A stretch of DNA of 64,000 nucleotides. Origin: Thermodesulfovibrio aggregans. GTDB lineage: Bacteria > Nitrospirota > Thermodesulfovibrionia > Thermodesulfovibrionales > Thermodesulfovibrionaceae. Position 1 is the stretch's first letter, and every line of letters begins with the position of its first letter. The translations under genes were made by a program, and so were the position numbers. Shown here piece after piece: positions 19,602-27,553 of this stretch. A model generated the notes under the pieces. The model did not search any database. It saw nothing but the letters and a program-made list of their open reading frames with translations, and was not told the origin of the DNA. Location of the stretch: assembly GCF_001514535.1 (NCBI RefSeq), contig NZ_BCNO01000002.1, forward strand, positions 298,583 through 362,582. The letters run 5' to 3'.

Positions 19602-20096
19602 TTATCCTATATGCACCTGTGCTTTTAAAATTTTATTAAAAGGTATGAATAGGAGTTCTGATTTTTCTTCTTTTTTTGACCCTTTCTTTTTTGCCTCCTT
19701 AATCTCTATTCTTACCCAATCATCGCCTGCATCAATAACTTTTCCTATAAAGAAAGTGCGATCAGCAATTTTGTCCTTTGTAGTGATTTTTACATTTCTT
19801 CCTATATTTCTTAAAAAGTCCTTTTTTTCCTTAAGAGGTCTATCAATTCCTGGAGAAGAAACTTCAAGAACATAAGAGCCTTTTATAGGATCTTCAACAT
19901 CAAGAATCGCTTCCAATGCTCTTGAGAAATTTTCGCAATCTTTAATAGTCACTCCTCCTTCTTTGTCAATAAAGAGCCTTAAAATTAATCCTCTGCCACC
20001 AGGATGTATTTCTACCTCAAGAAGTTCACAACCTTCTTGTTCACTAACTTCCTGTGCATACTCTGTTATTTTTTCTTTGAGTTCTTTTATATTCAT
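19602..20096 (-). CDS. rimP: Ribosome maturation factor RimP
   Basis: RimP assists 30S subunit assembly. The protein shows the family core with GCELLEVEIHPGGRGLILRL, the conserved DCENFSRALEAIL block, and YVLEVSSPGIDRPLK near residue 83. The start is placed at ATG 20094-20096, with TGAGGA immediately upstream, in preference to a TTG seven codons earlier that would place this ribosome site inside the coding sequence. It begins the rimP-nusA-recG group. Confidence 0.94.
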   Translation of the reverse strand: MNIKELKEKITEYAQEVSEQEGCELLEVEIHPGGRGLILRLFIDKEGGVTIKDCENFSRALEAILDVEDPIKGSYVLEVSSPGIDRPLKEKKDFLRNIGRNVKITTKDKIADRTFFIGKVIDAGDDWVRIEIKEAKKKGSKKEEKSELLFIPFNKILKAQVHIG

Positions 20097-20120
20097 TGAT
20101 TTCCTCAACTCAATCAAAAT

Positions 20121-20146
20121 AAAAGAGTGGGGAAACCCACTCTTTT
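20121..20146 (-). terminator. Hairpin, probable terminator for the upstream lipoprotein gene
   Basis: A perfect 11-base stem (AAAAGAGTGGG / CCCACTCTTTT) with a four-base loop is followed on the minus strand by ATTTTG. It lies between the small lipoprotein gene and rimP. It is nearly symmetric, but rimP starts immediately after, so a role as terminator for readthrough from 20225-20455 is the simplest reading. Confidence 0.6.
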
Positions 20147-20175
20147 GAAAAGTTTAACATTTTTAAGGCTTTTAA

Positions 20176-20206
20176 AGCAACACCAGGAAATAATCCCGGT
20201 GTTGCT
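20176..20206 (-). terminator. Second hairpin downstream of the small lipoprotein gene
   Basis: AGCAACACC and GGTGTTGCT form a 9-base stem, extended by two more pairs around one mismatch. The U-tract on the minus strand is poor (TTTAAAAG). It lies 18 bases beyond the lipoprotein stop and may act together with the hairpin at 20121-20146. Confidence 0.45.
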
Positions 20207-20224
20207 TGTGAAAAACTATTAAGC

Positions 20225-20455
20225 TTATTTTTTCTCAGCTGGCTTTTCAGGAGCTTTTGGAGCTTCAGGAGCCTTTGGAGCCTCAGGAGCCTTTGGAGCC
20301 TCAGCTGGTTTTTCAGGTGCTGGTGCAGGTGCTGGTGCAGGTGCAGGTGCTGGTGCTTCAGGTTTCTTTGGTTCCTCAGCCTTTTTGCATCCTAAAGCAA
20401 AGCTAAAGGATACCATGAGAATTAATGAAAGTACTAATGCTAATACTTTTTTCAT
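20225..20455 (-). CDS. Small proline/alanine-rich lipoprotein
   Basis: The 76-residue protein has a lipoprotein signal (hydrophobic 3-20, lipobox FALGC, cysteine near 23). The rest is low complexity: about six PA units (about 37-48) and four copies of a KAPEAP-like unit ending PEKPAEKK. No fold is predicted. Such tails can span the periplasm or bind peptidoglycan, but that is inference. The repetitive DNA (CAGGTGCTGGTG-type and GGAGCCTTTGGAGCCTCA-type units) should be prone to length change. The ATG has AGGAGGTGACTAA upstream. Confidence 0.7.
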   Translation of the reverse strand: MKKVLALVLSLILMVSFSFALGCKKAEEPKKPEAPAPAPAPAPAPAPEKPAEAPKAPEAPKAPEAPKAPEKPAEKK

Positions 20456-20566
20456 CTTATTTAGTCACCTCCTTTCCTATTAGAATTTTGAGCTAAAAAC
20501 TGAAATCCCTTTGACTTTATTTTTTTACCATTGGTTCTCTCTTTTTGTCAACCCCTTTGTAATTTT

Positions 20567-20938
20567 TTATTTAACAACTACTCTGTGACCTGTAAGGTTT
20601 ATTATTAGTACTACAAGTGCTATGATTACAAGAGCTAAAATTATTGCTGCACCTGCATCTCCAGCAATTTTCATCTCATCAATTTTCAGTGCAAGCTTGT
20701 GCAGTGTTTGCTCATCAAGAGTTGAGAGTTTATCCATAATTTCCTTGTCAGAGTAACCAAAATCTTTGAGTCTCTGAGAAACAATTTTCATCTCAAGAAA
20801 TTTCTGAACTTTTTCGAGATCGTTGCTGGTGGTATTAAGAGTCATTTCTGAAGGAATAACTTCAGCGCCTAATGATTGAACTGTTCCAATTACTAAGATG
20901 GCAACGATCAAGTAAATACTAAGAAGTTTTTTTACCAT
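20567..20938 (-). CDS. PA2779-family small membrane protein
   Basis: The protein has an N-terminal hydrophobic signal (about 3-22), a central charged region with VSQRLKDFGYSDKEIMDKLSTL, and a C-terminal transmembrane segment (AAIILALVIIALVVLIINLT). The pattern of a short helical domain with a glycine-preceded C-terminal TM matches what I recall of the PA2779 family. In other genomes it usually neighbours a PA2778 cysteine peptidase with TPR repeats. Here the neighbour is a TPR lipoprotein without a peptidase. The ATG at 20938 is preferred over GTG 20944, since the GGAGG (20946-20950) is too close to the GTG. Confidence 0.6.
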   Translation of the reverse strand: MVKKLLSIYLIVAILVIGTVQSLGAEVIPSEMTLNTTSNDLEKVQKFLEMKIVSQRLKDFGYSDKEIMDKLSTLDEQTLHKLALKIDEMKIAGDAGAAIILALVIIALVVLIINLTGHRVVVK

Positions 20939-21027
20939 AAACACACCTCCCTAAGATATTTAATTCAAAAGCAACATATTAAATAATTCATTCTACAATG
21001 ACTTCAATCGGAGTTGTAGCCATTTTA

Positions 21028-21477
21028 TTACTCCTGTTTTTTTATTTTAATTTTTTCAAATGTATCCAGATAAATTTTAACTTTATCTGGATTGTTTTTT
21101 TCAAGCTCTAAGGCTTTTTTAACTAATTCTTCAGCCTCTTCCAGTCTTTCTCCTTTTATATAATAAAGCCATGCTAAATTATTATAAGCATCAGAGAGCT
21201 TATCGTTTTTATGTATAGCCTTTTTATAACATTCCTCTGCCATATCATACTTTTTTTGATTAAAGTATAAATTCCCTAAAAATAAATATCCCCTTGCATC
21301 GGATTTTGAAGCTTCTTCATAGTGTTTTTTTGCATCATCAATAAGACCTTTTTTTTCATAGCTTAGTCCCAATTGAAGATGTTCCTCTGCAGTTAAAGGA
21401 TCATTTAAAACAACAATTTGTGGCATGCTACAGCCTGTTATTATAAGAAAGCTTGCAATTAACAGTCTTAGAAACAT
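21028..21477 (-). CDS. TPR-repeat lipoprotein
   Basis: The 149-residue protein has a lipobox (IITGC, cysteine 16) and then about three tetratricopeptide repeats: HLQLGLSYEKKGLIDDAKKH (about 33-52), YLFLGNLYFNQKKYDMAEEC, and AYNNLAWLYYIKGERLEEAE. It is predicted to sit on a membrane facing the periplasm as a protein-interaction scaffold. It resembles the TPR part of PA2778-type proteins and precedes a PA2779-like gene, but no papain/C39-like peptidase domain is present. Divergent from the priA-like gene. Confidence 0.75.
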   Translation of the reverse strand: MFLRLLIASFLIITGCSMPQIVVLNDPLTAEEHLQLGLSYEKKGLIDDAKKHYEEASKSDARGYLFLGNLYFNQKKYDMAEECYKKAIHKNDKLSDAYNNLAWLYYIKGERLEEAEELVKKALELEKNNPDKVKIYLDTFEKIKIKKQE

Positions 21478-21514
21478 TATGTAAATTATACCACAAAATG
21501 GTTATAATTACTTC

Positions 21515-23377
21515 ATGCCTTATTTTGATGTATCAATTCCTCTCAAACTTAAAACTCTCACATATTGCTATGACGAAGATATAGATCTCAAAGGATATGC
21601 TGTTAAGGTGCCTCTTAAAAATAAAGTTGTTGAAGGTATTGTTATAAACAAAACTGAAAAGCCTGAAAATCTGGTGCAAATAAGAGAAATTCAGCAAATA
21701 ATTGGTAAAGCCTATGAAGAAAAATTTATAGATTTTCTTAAGTGGATGAGTTTCCATTACGTCTCTGAGATTGGCTCAGTATTAAGAGCCACTTTTTTTG
21801 AGGAAATAATGAAAATACTCAAGGAAATAAAAATTAAAAAATCATCAAGGAAAATTAAGGAGTCTATCCCATTTCAACTGAAGGATTACTCTCTGAATAA
21901 TGAAACTCTTTCAAAAATAATTGAGATTGCAACTAAAGGAATTTTCAAAACATTTCTTGTTCATTGTCCTAATTTTCTTTATGAGATGAAATTAATGGTT
22001 GAAACTGTCAAAGGAGTTTCATCTTTAGATGGAGCAGTTCTTTTAATAGTACCTGAAAAAAGAGATGCTCAAAGACTTTATAGCAGTATAAAAGAACTTG
22101 ACTCCAGAGTTGTGCTTCTTCATAGTGAGATGCCTCGTTCGGAGATTTTGTATTCTATAAAGGAAATAATTGAAAACAGAGTAAAAATTATTGTGGGAAC
22201 AAGATTTGCTGTGTTTGCCCCTGTAAAAAAACTCTCATTAATCATGGTATCACAGGAATCTCAATGGGTCTATAAAGAAGAACAATCACCAAGATATCAT
22301 GCTCGAGACTGTGCTGTAATGAGAGGTTTTATTGAAGGATGTCCGGTTATACTCACTGATTTTATGCCATCAACAACTTCTTATTTTAATACGCTCATAG
22401 GTAAATATGAATTTATAGATGACTTCAATAGATTGAAACATCCTGAAATAAAAATTTTAAGACAGCCCTATCAATATATTTTTCATCCAGAAACACTACT
22501 ATATTTAAAGCTTTATCACAAGGAAGGTATTCTTATTAGTTGTCCGAGAAGTGGGTATAGTCTTCTCAGATGTGGTGATTGTGGAGAAGTTATTAAGTGT
22601 GAGAAATGCGGTATAAGCATGACTTTCCAAAAATCTACAAAAAAAATGGAATGTTTTAGGTGCGGTTTTAGTATGACAGTTCCTGAACTATGCCCAAATT
22701 GTTCTGGAGTAAGTGTTTATCCAGTTGGAGTTGGTATTGAAAGAGTTAAAGAGGAACTTAAGAATATCTTTTCAGATAAACAGACAGAGATTAAAGATAT
22801 AGAAATTGAAACTGAGGAATTTCAGGGAATCTGGGTAGGTAAACCAGAAAGGGCAAAGAAAGGGATTTTATCAGTATTTAAAGGAGTTGTTGTTGTTGAC
22901 TTTGATTTTTTCTTTTTTATCCCAGATTACAGAATTCTTGAAAAGGCTTTTGCAAAAGTTTTATTGCTAAGCCAGATGATAAAAGAAAATGGAACTATGT
23001 TCATACAGACAAGAAATCCTGGCAATGAATTTTTTAAATTTATTCGCTCATACAACTTTAGAGATTTTTACCTTTATGAGTTAAAACACAGACAGGAAAC
23101 AGGTTTTCCTCCATTTACAAGACTAATTAAGTTAGCAGTAAAACTCAAAAAAACAGCTTCCGTTGTTTCAATAGATAAAATTAAGAATTTTTTAAAATCA
23201 AAAGTAAGCGGTGAACTTCTTGGACCTTTAAAAAATGAAGATGAATTTGTTTTTATTCTTAGATCAAGAGATAAAAAAAAGCTTATTGATGAGCTTAATA
23301 AGGCTGTTATAGAACTAAATACCTTTAAGGGTATTTCCTTTAAAGTTGAAGTAGATCCTGTAAATTTAAAAATCTAA
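21515..23377 (+). CDS. priA: PriA-like primosomal protein lacking the helicase ATPase motifs
   Basis: The 620-residue protein is colinear with PriA: an N-terminal DNA-binding domain (MPYFDVSIPLKLKTLTY), a YHARDCAVMRG block, the zinc-binding cysteines (CGDCGEVIKCEKCG, ECFRCGF, LCPNC; about 355-405) and the C-terminal HRQETGFPPFTRLIKLAVK. The ATPase residues are gone. Where GxTGSGKT is expected stands VHCPNFLYEM (about 149-158); the DEEH box is VSQES (about 245-249); the QVAGRAGR motif VI is not recognisable. This recalls actinobacterial PriA proteins that lack these motifs. A DNA- and protein-binding role in replication restart without helicase activity is inferred. Confidence 0.85.
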   Translation: MPYFDVSIPLKLKTLTYCYDEDIDLKGYAVKVPLKNKVVEGIVINKTEKPENLVQIREIQQIIGKAYEEKFIDFLKWMSFHYVSEIGSVLRATFFEEIMKILKEIKIKKSSRKIKESIPFQLKDYSLNNETLSKIIEIATKGIFKTFLVHCPNFLYEMKLMVETVKGVSSLDGAVLLIVPEKRDAQRLYSSIKELDSRVVLLHSEMPRSEILYSIKEIIENRVKIIVGTRFAVFAPVKKLSLIMVSQESQWVYKEEQSPRYHARDCAVMRGFIEGCPVILTDFMPSTTSYFNTLIGKYEFIDDFNRLKHPEIKILRQPYQYIFHPETLLYLKLYHKEGILISCPRSGYSLLRCGDCGEVIKCEKCGISMTFQKSTKKMECFRCGFSMTVPELCPNCSGVSVYPVGVGIERVKEELKNIFSDKQTEIKDIEIETEEFQGIWVGKPERAKKGILSVFKGVVVVDFDFFFFIPDYRILEKAFAKVLLLSQMIKENGTMFIQTRNPGNEFFKFIRSYNFRDFYLYELKHRQETGFPPFTRLIKLAVKLKKTASVVSIDKIKNFLKSKVSGELLGPLKNEDEFVFILRSRDKKKLIDELNKAVIELNTFKGISFKVEVDPVNLKI

Positions 23378-24316
23378 AAATAGCTTTGTCCTGTCTTTTT
23401 TAAAAATCCTCTTTGCCTCTTCAATGTCTTTAGCAATGTTTCCTTTAAGTTCTTCCGGTGAATTAAATTTCTTTTCATCGCGAATTCTATCAATGAAGTG
23501 TATTCTTAAGGTTTTACCAAGCAGATTTTCTCTAAAATTAAGAATATGAACTTCATAGCTCATATCTATATCACCAAAAGTTGGATTTTTACCAATATTT
23601 GCAACTCCTCTGTAAGTTTTTAGATCAGGGGTTGTAACTTTAACTGCATATACTCCTATTTTTGGTACAATTTCCTGTTTAGGAACAAAGTTTGCTGTGG
23701 GATATCCGAGAATTGATGAGCCTCTTCCCATACCTTTTATAACTTCACCATCTATGTGATAGGCTCTTCCGAGAAATTGGTTTGCTTCTTTAATATTACC
23801 TTCAAAAAGAGCATTTCGTACAGCAGTGCTACTTAATATTTTTCCTTTTTTCCTATAAGCTTTAAGCACAGTAACCCTAAATCCATATTTTTCACTCAAT
23901 TTTTTCAGTAACTCTTTGTCTCCTTTTCGTGCCTTTCCAAATCTGTAATCATAACCAACAACAATCCATTTTACATGGAATTTTTCAACAAGAATGTTTT
24001 TTATAAAGTCTTCTGCCTCTATCTGAGCAAATTCAAGGGTGAAAGGTATGCAAATCGTAATGTCTATGCCACATTTTTCAATCAGTTTGATTTTGTCTTC
24101 ATTGGTTGTAATAAGTTTTAAAGGGTGCTCTTTGTATAGCACTTTAATTGGATGGGGGTTAAAAGTTATAACAACTGAGGTTCCCTTAATTTCTTTTGCT
24201 TTTCTTTTTACAAAATCAAAGATTTTCTGATGTCCCATATGGACTCCATCAAAATTTCCTATTGTTATAACAGGATTTGGATAATCAATTTTTTCAATAT
24301 TTCTAATTACCTGCAT
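23366..24316 (-). CDS. ribF: Bifunctional riboflavin kinase / FAD synthetase
   Basis: RibF makes FMN and then FAD. The 316-residue protein has the N-terminal FAD synthetase nucleotidyltransferase domain (TIGNFDGVHMGHQKIF, about 18-33; ISSTAVRNALFEG-like block SSTAVRNAL) and the C-terminal riboflavin kinase (GYPTANFVP, GVYAVKV, VANIGKNPTFG). It is the third gene of a minus-strand group mutS-coaE-ribF with overlaps of 8 and 14 bases. It converges with the priA-like gene, overlapping by 12 bases. Confidence 0.96.
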   Translation of the reverse strand: MQVIRNIEKIDYPNPVITIGNFDGVHMGHQKIFDFVKRKAKEIKGTSVVITFNPHPIKVLYKEHPLKLITTNEDKIKLIEKCGIDITICIPFTLEFAQIEAEDFIKNILVEKFHVKWIVVGYDYRFGKARKGDKELLKKLSEKYGFRVTVLKAYRKKGKILSSTAVRNALFEGNIKEANQFLGRAYHIDGEVIKGMGRGSSILGYPTANFVPKQEIVPKIGVYAVKVTTPDLKTYRGVANIGKNPTFGDIDMSYEVHILNFRENLLGKTLRIHFIDRIRDEKKFNSPEELKGNIAKDIEEAKRIFKKDRTKLFLDF

Positions 24317-24914
24317 ATCTGCGCTCCAGTAAAGTTAATTTTTGAAATATTTCTTCAACCTGTGCTTTTGTTTTTTCTATACTTTCTGAGTTATCTATTA
24401 CATAATCTGACTTTGATTTTTTCATCTCAATGGGAAACTGTGCTTTAAGTCTTTTAATTGCTTCGTCCCTGGGAATTCCTTTTTTCTGAAGTCGCTCTAT
24501 TGCTATCTCTTCAGTAGTATATACAGTTATAATTATATCAAATCTATTTTGATAGCCTCTCTCAAAAATAACAGGTGCTTCAATAATCACTATTTTTGGC
24601 TCTCCTCGAGTAGGAATATTTTTTATTATTTCATCAATTTTTTCAAACACTTTTGGATGAAGAATATTTTCAAGATATATCCTCATAAGTGGATTTTCAA
24701 AGACTATCTGAGATATGTATTTTTTGTTAATTTTACCTTCTAAAAAAGCTTCCTCTCCAAAAAGTTTTTTAATCTCATTCATTACTGAATTATCATTTAG
24801 TAATTCCTCGACGATTTTGTCAGTATTAATTACATAGGCACCAAGACTACGGAAGAGTTCAGCTACTGTAGTTTTACCCATTCCAAAGTTTCCTGTAAGT
24901 CCGACTTTAATCAT
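24303..24914 (-). CDS. coaE: Dephospho-CoA kinase
   Basis: CoaE phosphorylates dephospho-CoA in the last step of coenzyme A synthesis. The 203-residue protein starts with the P-loop GLTGNFGMGKTTVA (about 5-18), where most homologues read GGIGSGKS. It has the conserved D in YVINTDKIVEELL, the HPKVFEKI block and the lid region QKKGIPRDEAIKRLKAQ. It overlaps mutS by 8 bases and ribF by 14. Confidence 0.94.
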   Translation of the reverse strand: MIKVGLTGNFGMGKTTVAELFRSLGAYVINTDKIVEELLNDNSVMNEIKKLFGEEAFLEGKINKKYISQIVFENPLMRIYLENILHPKVFEKIDEIIKNIPTRGEPKIVIIEAPVIFERGYQNRFDIIITVYTTEEIAIERLQKKGIPRDEAIKRLKAQFPIEMKKSKSDYVIDNSESIEKTKAQVEEIFQKLTLLERRYAGN

Positions 24915-27498
24915 TTCTGATCATCTCCTTGAGTTCTTTAAGTTTTTTTAATGCCTTCTGCGGTGTAATATTTTCTACATCTATTTTTGCCAATTCAGCA
25001 AGAACTGGATCCCCTTGAAAAAATAAATCAAGCTGTTTGGCTTTTGATTGAAAGGTCTGAAATTCTTTTTTTTCAAGCTTTTTTAATATCTCCTTTGCTC
25101 TTAAAATAATCTGCTGTGGAAGTCCTGCAAGTCGGGCAACCTGAATTCCATAGCTTTTATCAGCTCCTCCCTTTTGTATTTTTCTTAAAAATATTATTTC
25201 ATCTCCCCATTCTTTAACTACTACTGTGTAATTTTTTATGCAGTCATAACTGAAGGCAAGGTCTGTTAGTTCGTGATAATGAGTAGCGAAAAGTGTTCTT
25301 GCCATGATCTTTTCCGCGATGTACTCAACAACTGCCCATGCAATGCTTATTCCATCAAAAGTACTTGTTCCTCTTCCAACTTCATCAAGGATTATAAAAC
25401 TTTTTTCTGTGGCGTTATTTAAAATATTGGCTACTTCTATCATTTCAACCATAAATGTGCTCTGTCCTTTTCCAAGATAGTCAGATGCTCCAATACGAGT
25501 AAAAATTCTGTCAACGATCCCGATTTTTGCCTCTTTAGCAGGAACAAATGAGCCAATTTGTGCCATAAGTATAATCAGGGCATTTTGTCTCATGTATGTT
25601 GATTTACCAGCCATATTTGGTCCTGTAAGAATGATAATTCTCTGATCCTTTGAGCCAATGGATAAGTCATTAGGAATAAATCTCTGCTCAGGTAATTTCC
25701 CGAGCTGAATGAGCCTTTCAATCACAGGATGTCTTCCCTCAACAATTTCTATCACTTCTTCTTCAGTAATTTCAGGTCTTGTATATTTGTATTTTGATGC
25801 AACTTTTGCCAGACAGCAGAGAAAATCAATATATCCAATAGTTTCTGCGCTTTTAAATATCTGCTCTGTATTTTTTGATATTTCTTTAATTAAGCTTCTG
25901 AATAATTCTTCCTCAACGATTTTTAATCTTTCCTCTGCACTGAGTATTTTTTGTTCAAGTTCCTTAAGCTCTTTTGTTTCAAATCTCTCGGCATTTGCAA
26001 GGGTTTGTTTTCTAATGTAGTGAGAGGGAACAAGCTTTAAATTGGGCTTTGTAATCTCAATATAGTAACCAAAAACCCTATTATAGCCAATCTTAAGGGA
26101 ATTTATCCCTGTCTTAATTCTTTCTTCAGTTTCCATCTTTAGAATATAGTCTTTACTTTGATTTTTTAAAGTTCTCAGCTCGTCTACTATTGAATTGTAA
26201 CCATCTCGGAAAATTCCTCCTTCGTTTATTGTGTTTGGAGGATTGTCTGCAAGGGCATTATCTATCAGTGATACTACCTCATTGAGTTCATAAAGACTGT
26301 TTAACAAATTTTGAATAACTGGAGAGTTATTAAGTTGTAATGTCTTTTTAAGTTCTGGAATTCTTTGTAAAGCCTCTTTCAATGCCTTAAGTTCTCTAGG
26401 AGAGATGTTTTCTTTTTTAATTTTTAAGCCCAGCCTTTCAATATCTGGAAAGTCATTCAAAACTCTATCAACATTTTCTCTTAAAACAAAGTCTTTAAAG
26501 AATACCTCAACGCCGTCCAGTCTTTCTTCTATTTCAGCTTTATTTAAAAGAGGACATGATAAGGCATTTCTTAGGAAACGAGTTCCCATTGGAGTGTTTG
26601 TTTCATCTAAAACCCACAAAAGTGAGCCTTCCTTCTGTCCATCCAGAGATGATAAAATTTCAAGATTTTTTTTAGTTGTTCCATCAAGAAGCATAAAATC
26701 TGAAAGATTCAGAACTTTCAGTTGTTTGAATTGAGTTTCCTGTTTATTTTCTTCAAGATATCTGAGGAGAGCTCCTGCTGCCTGTATGGCAGGATGAAAA
26801 TCCTCCAATCCAAAACTTTTAAGGGAAGACACTTTAAAGTGTTCAATAAGACTTTTATAGGCAAGCATATAGTCAAATTTCCAATCATCAAAAAGGGTAA
26901 ACATTCTTTGATTGATTAGATTTTCAAATTTTAGTAAGTCCTCAAGAGACTTTGGAACAATAATTTCTTTTGGTTCAAATCTCACAATTTCATCAAAAAG
27001 ATTTTTCTCAGTTTCATAGACAATGAATTCAGCTGTGGTAATATCTGCTAAAGCAATTCCCATTCTTCCCTGTTCATTTGATGTTTTTTGTGGATATACT
27101 GCCATTATGTAAACATTTTCTTTGGTTCCTTCTGGAAGAAAGGTACCCGGTGTTAAAACTTTTACAACTTCTCTTTCAACTATACCTTTTGATGTTTTTG
27201 GGTCTCCGATTTGTTCACAGATAGCTATTTTATAGCCTTCACGAAGAAGTTTTTCAATGTATGAATTAGCAGCAAAATATGGAATTCCACACATTGATAT
27301 AGGATTTTCCTTTGATTTGTCTCTTGATGTAAGTGTTAATCCCAAAATATTTGATGCAATCTTTGCATCATCTCCAAACATTTCATAAAAGTCTCCAAGT
27401 CTGAAAAAAACAATAGCATCCTTATACTGTTCTTTTATTCTGAAGTATTGTCTCATAAGTGGAGTGAAGTTTTCCTGAGAGATTTCCATGGAATTCAT
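24907..27498 (-). CDS. mutS: DNA mismatch repair protein MutS
   Basis: MutS recognises mismatches. The 863-residue protein is full length: mismatch-reading motif GDFYEMFGDDA (about 35-45, with the Phe-x-Glu pair), connector, lever, clamp, and ATPase with Walker A GPNMAGKSTYMRQ (about 620-632), DEVGRGTSTFDG and THYHEL. The C-terminal DLFFQGDP region is near the end. No mutL is in the window. It is the first gene of mutS-coaE-ribF and is divergent from the sigma-54 activator gene, with a 55-base gap. Confidence 0.98.
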   Translation of the reverse strand: MNSMEISQENFTPLMRQYFRIKEQYKDAIVFFRLGDFYEMFGDDAKIASNILGLTLTSRDKSKENPISMCGIPYFAANSYIEKLLREGYKIAICEQIGDPKTSKGIVEREVVKVLTPGTFLPEGTKENVYIMAVYPQKTSNEQGRMGIALADITTAEFIVYETEKNLFDEIVRFEPKEIIVPKSLEDLLKFENLINQRMFTLFDDWKFDYMLAYKSLIEHFKVSSLKSFGLEDFHPAIQAAGALLRYLEENKQETQFKQLKVLNLSDFMLLDGTTKKNLEILSSLDGQKEGSLLWVLDETNTPMGTRFLRNALSCPLLNKAEIEERLDGVEVFFKDFVLRENVDRVLNDFPDIERLGLKIKKENISPRELKALKEALQRIPELKKTLQLNNSPVIQNLLNSLYELNEVVSLIDNALADNPPNTINEGGIFRDGYNSIVDELRTLKNQSKDYILKMETEERIKTGINSLKIGYNRVFGYYIEITKPNLKLVPSHYIRKQTLANAERFETKELKELEQKILSAEERLKIVEEELFRSLIKEISKNTEQIFKSAETIGYIDFLCCLAKVASKYKYTRPEITEEEVIEIVEGRHPVIERLIQLGKLPEQRFIPNDLSIGSKDQRIIILTGPNMAGKSTYMRQNALIILMAQIGSFVPAKEAKIGIVDRIFTRIGASDYLGKGQSTFMVEMIEVANILNNATEKSFIILDEVGRGTSTFDGISIAWAVVEYIAEKIMARTLFATHYHELTDLAFSYDCIKNYTVVVKEWGDEIIFLRKIQKGGADKSYGIQVARLAGLPQQIILRAKEILKKLEKKEFQTFQSKAKQLDLFFQGDPVLAELAKIDVENITPQKALKKLKELKEMIRND

Positions 27499-27553
27499 CT
27501 AATTATTATACAGTATTGACAGCCATACATTAAATATTCTATTTTAATTCATC

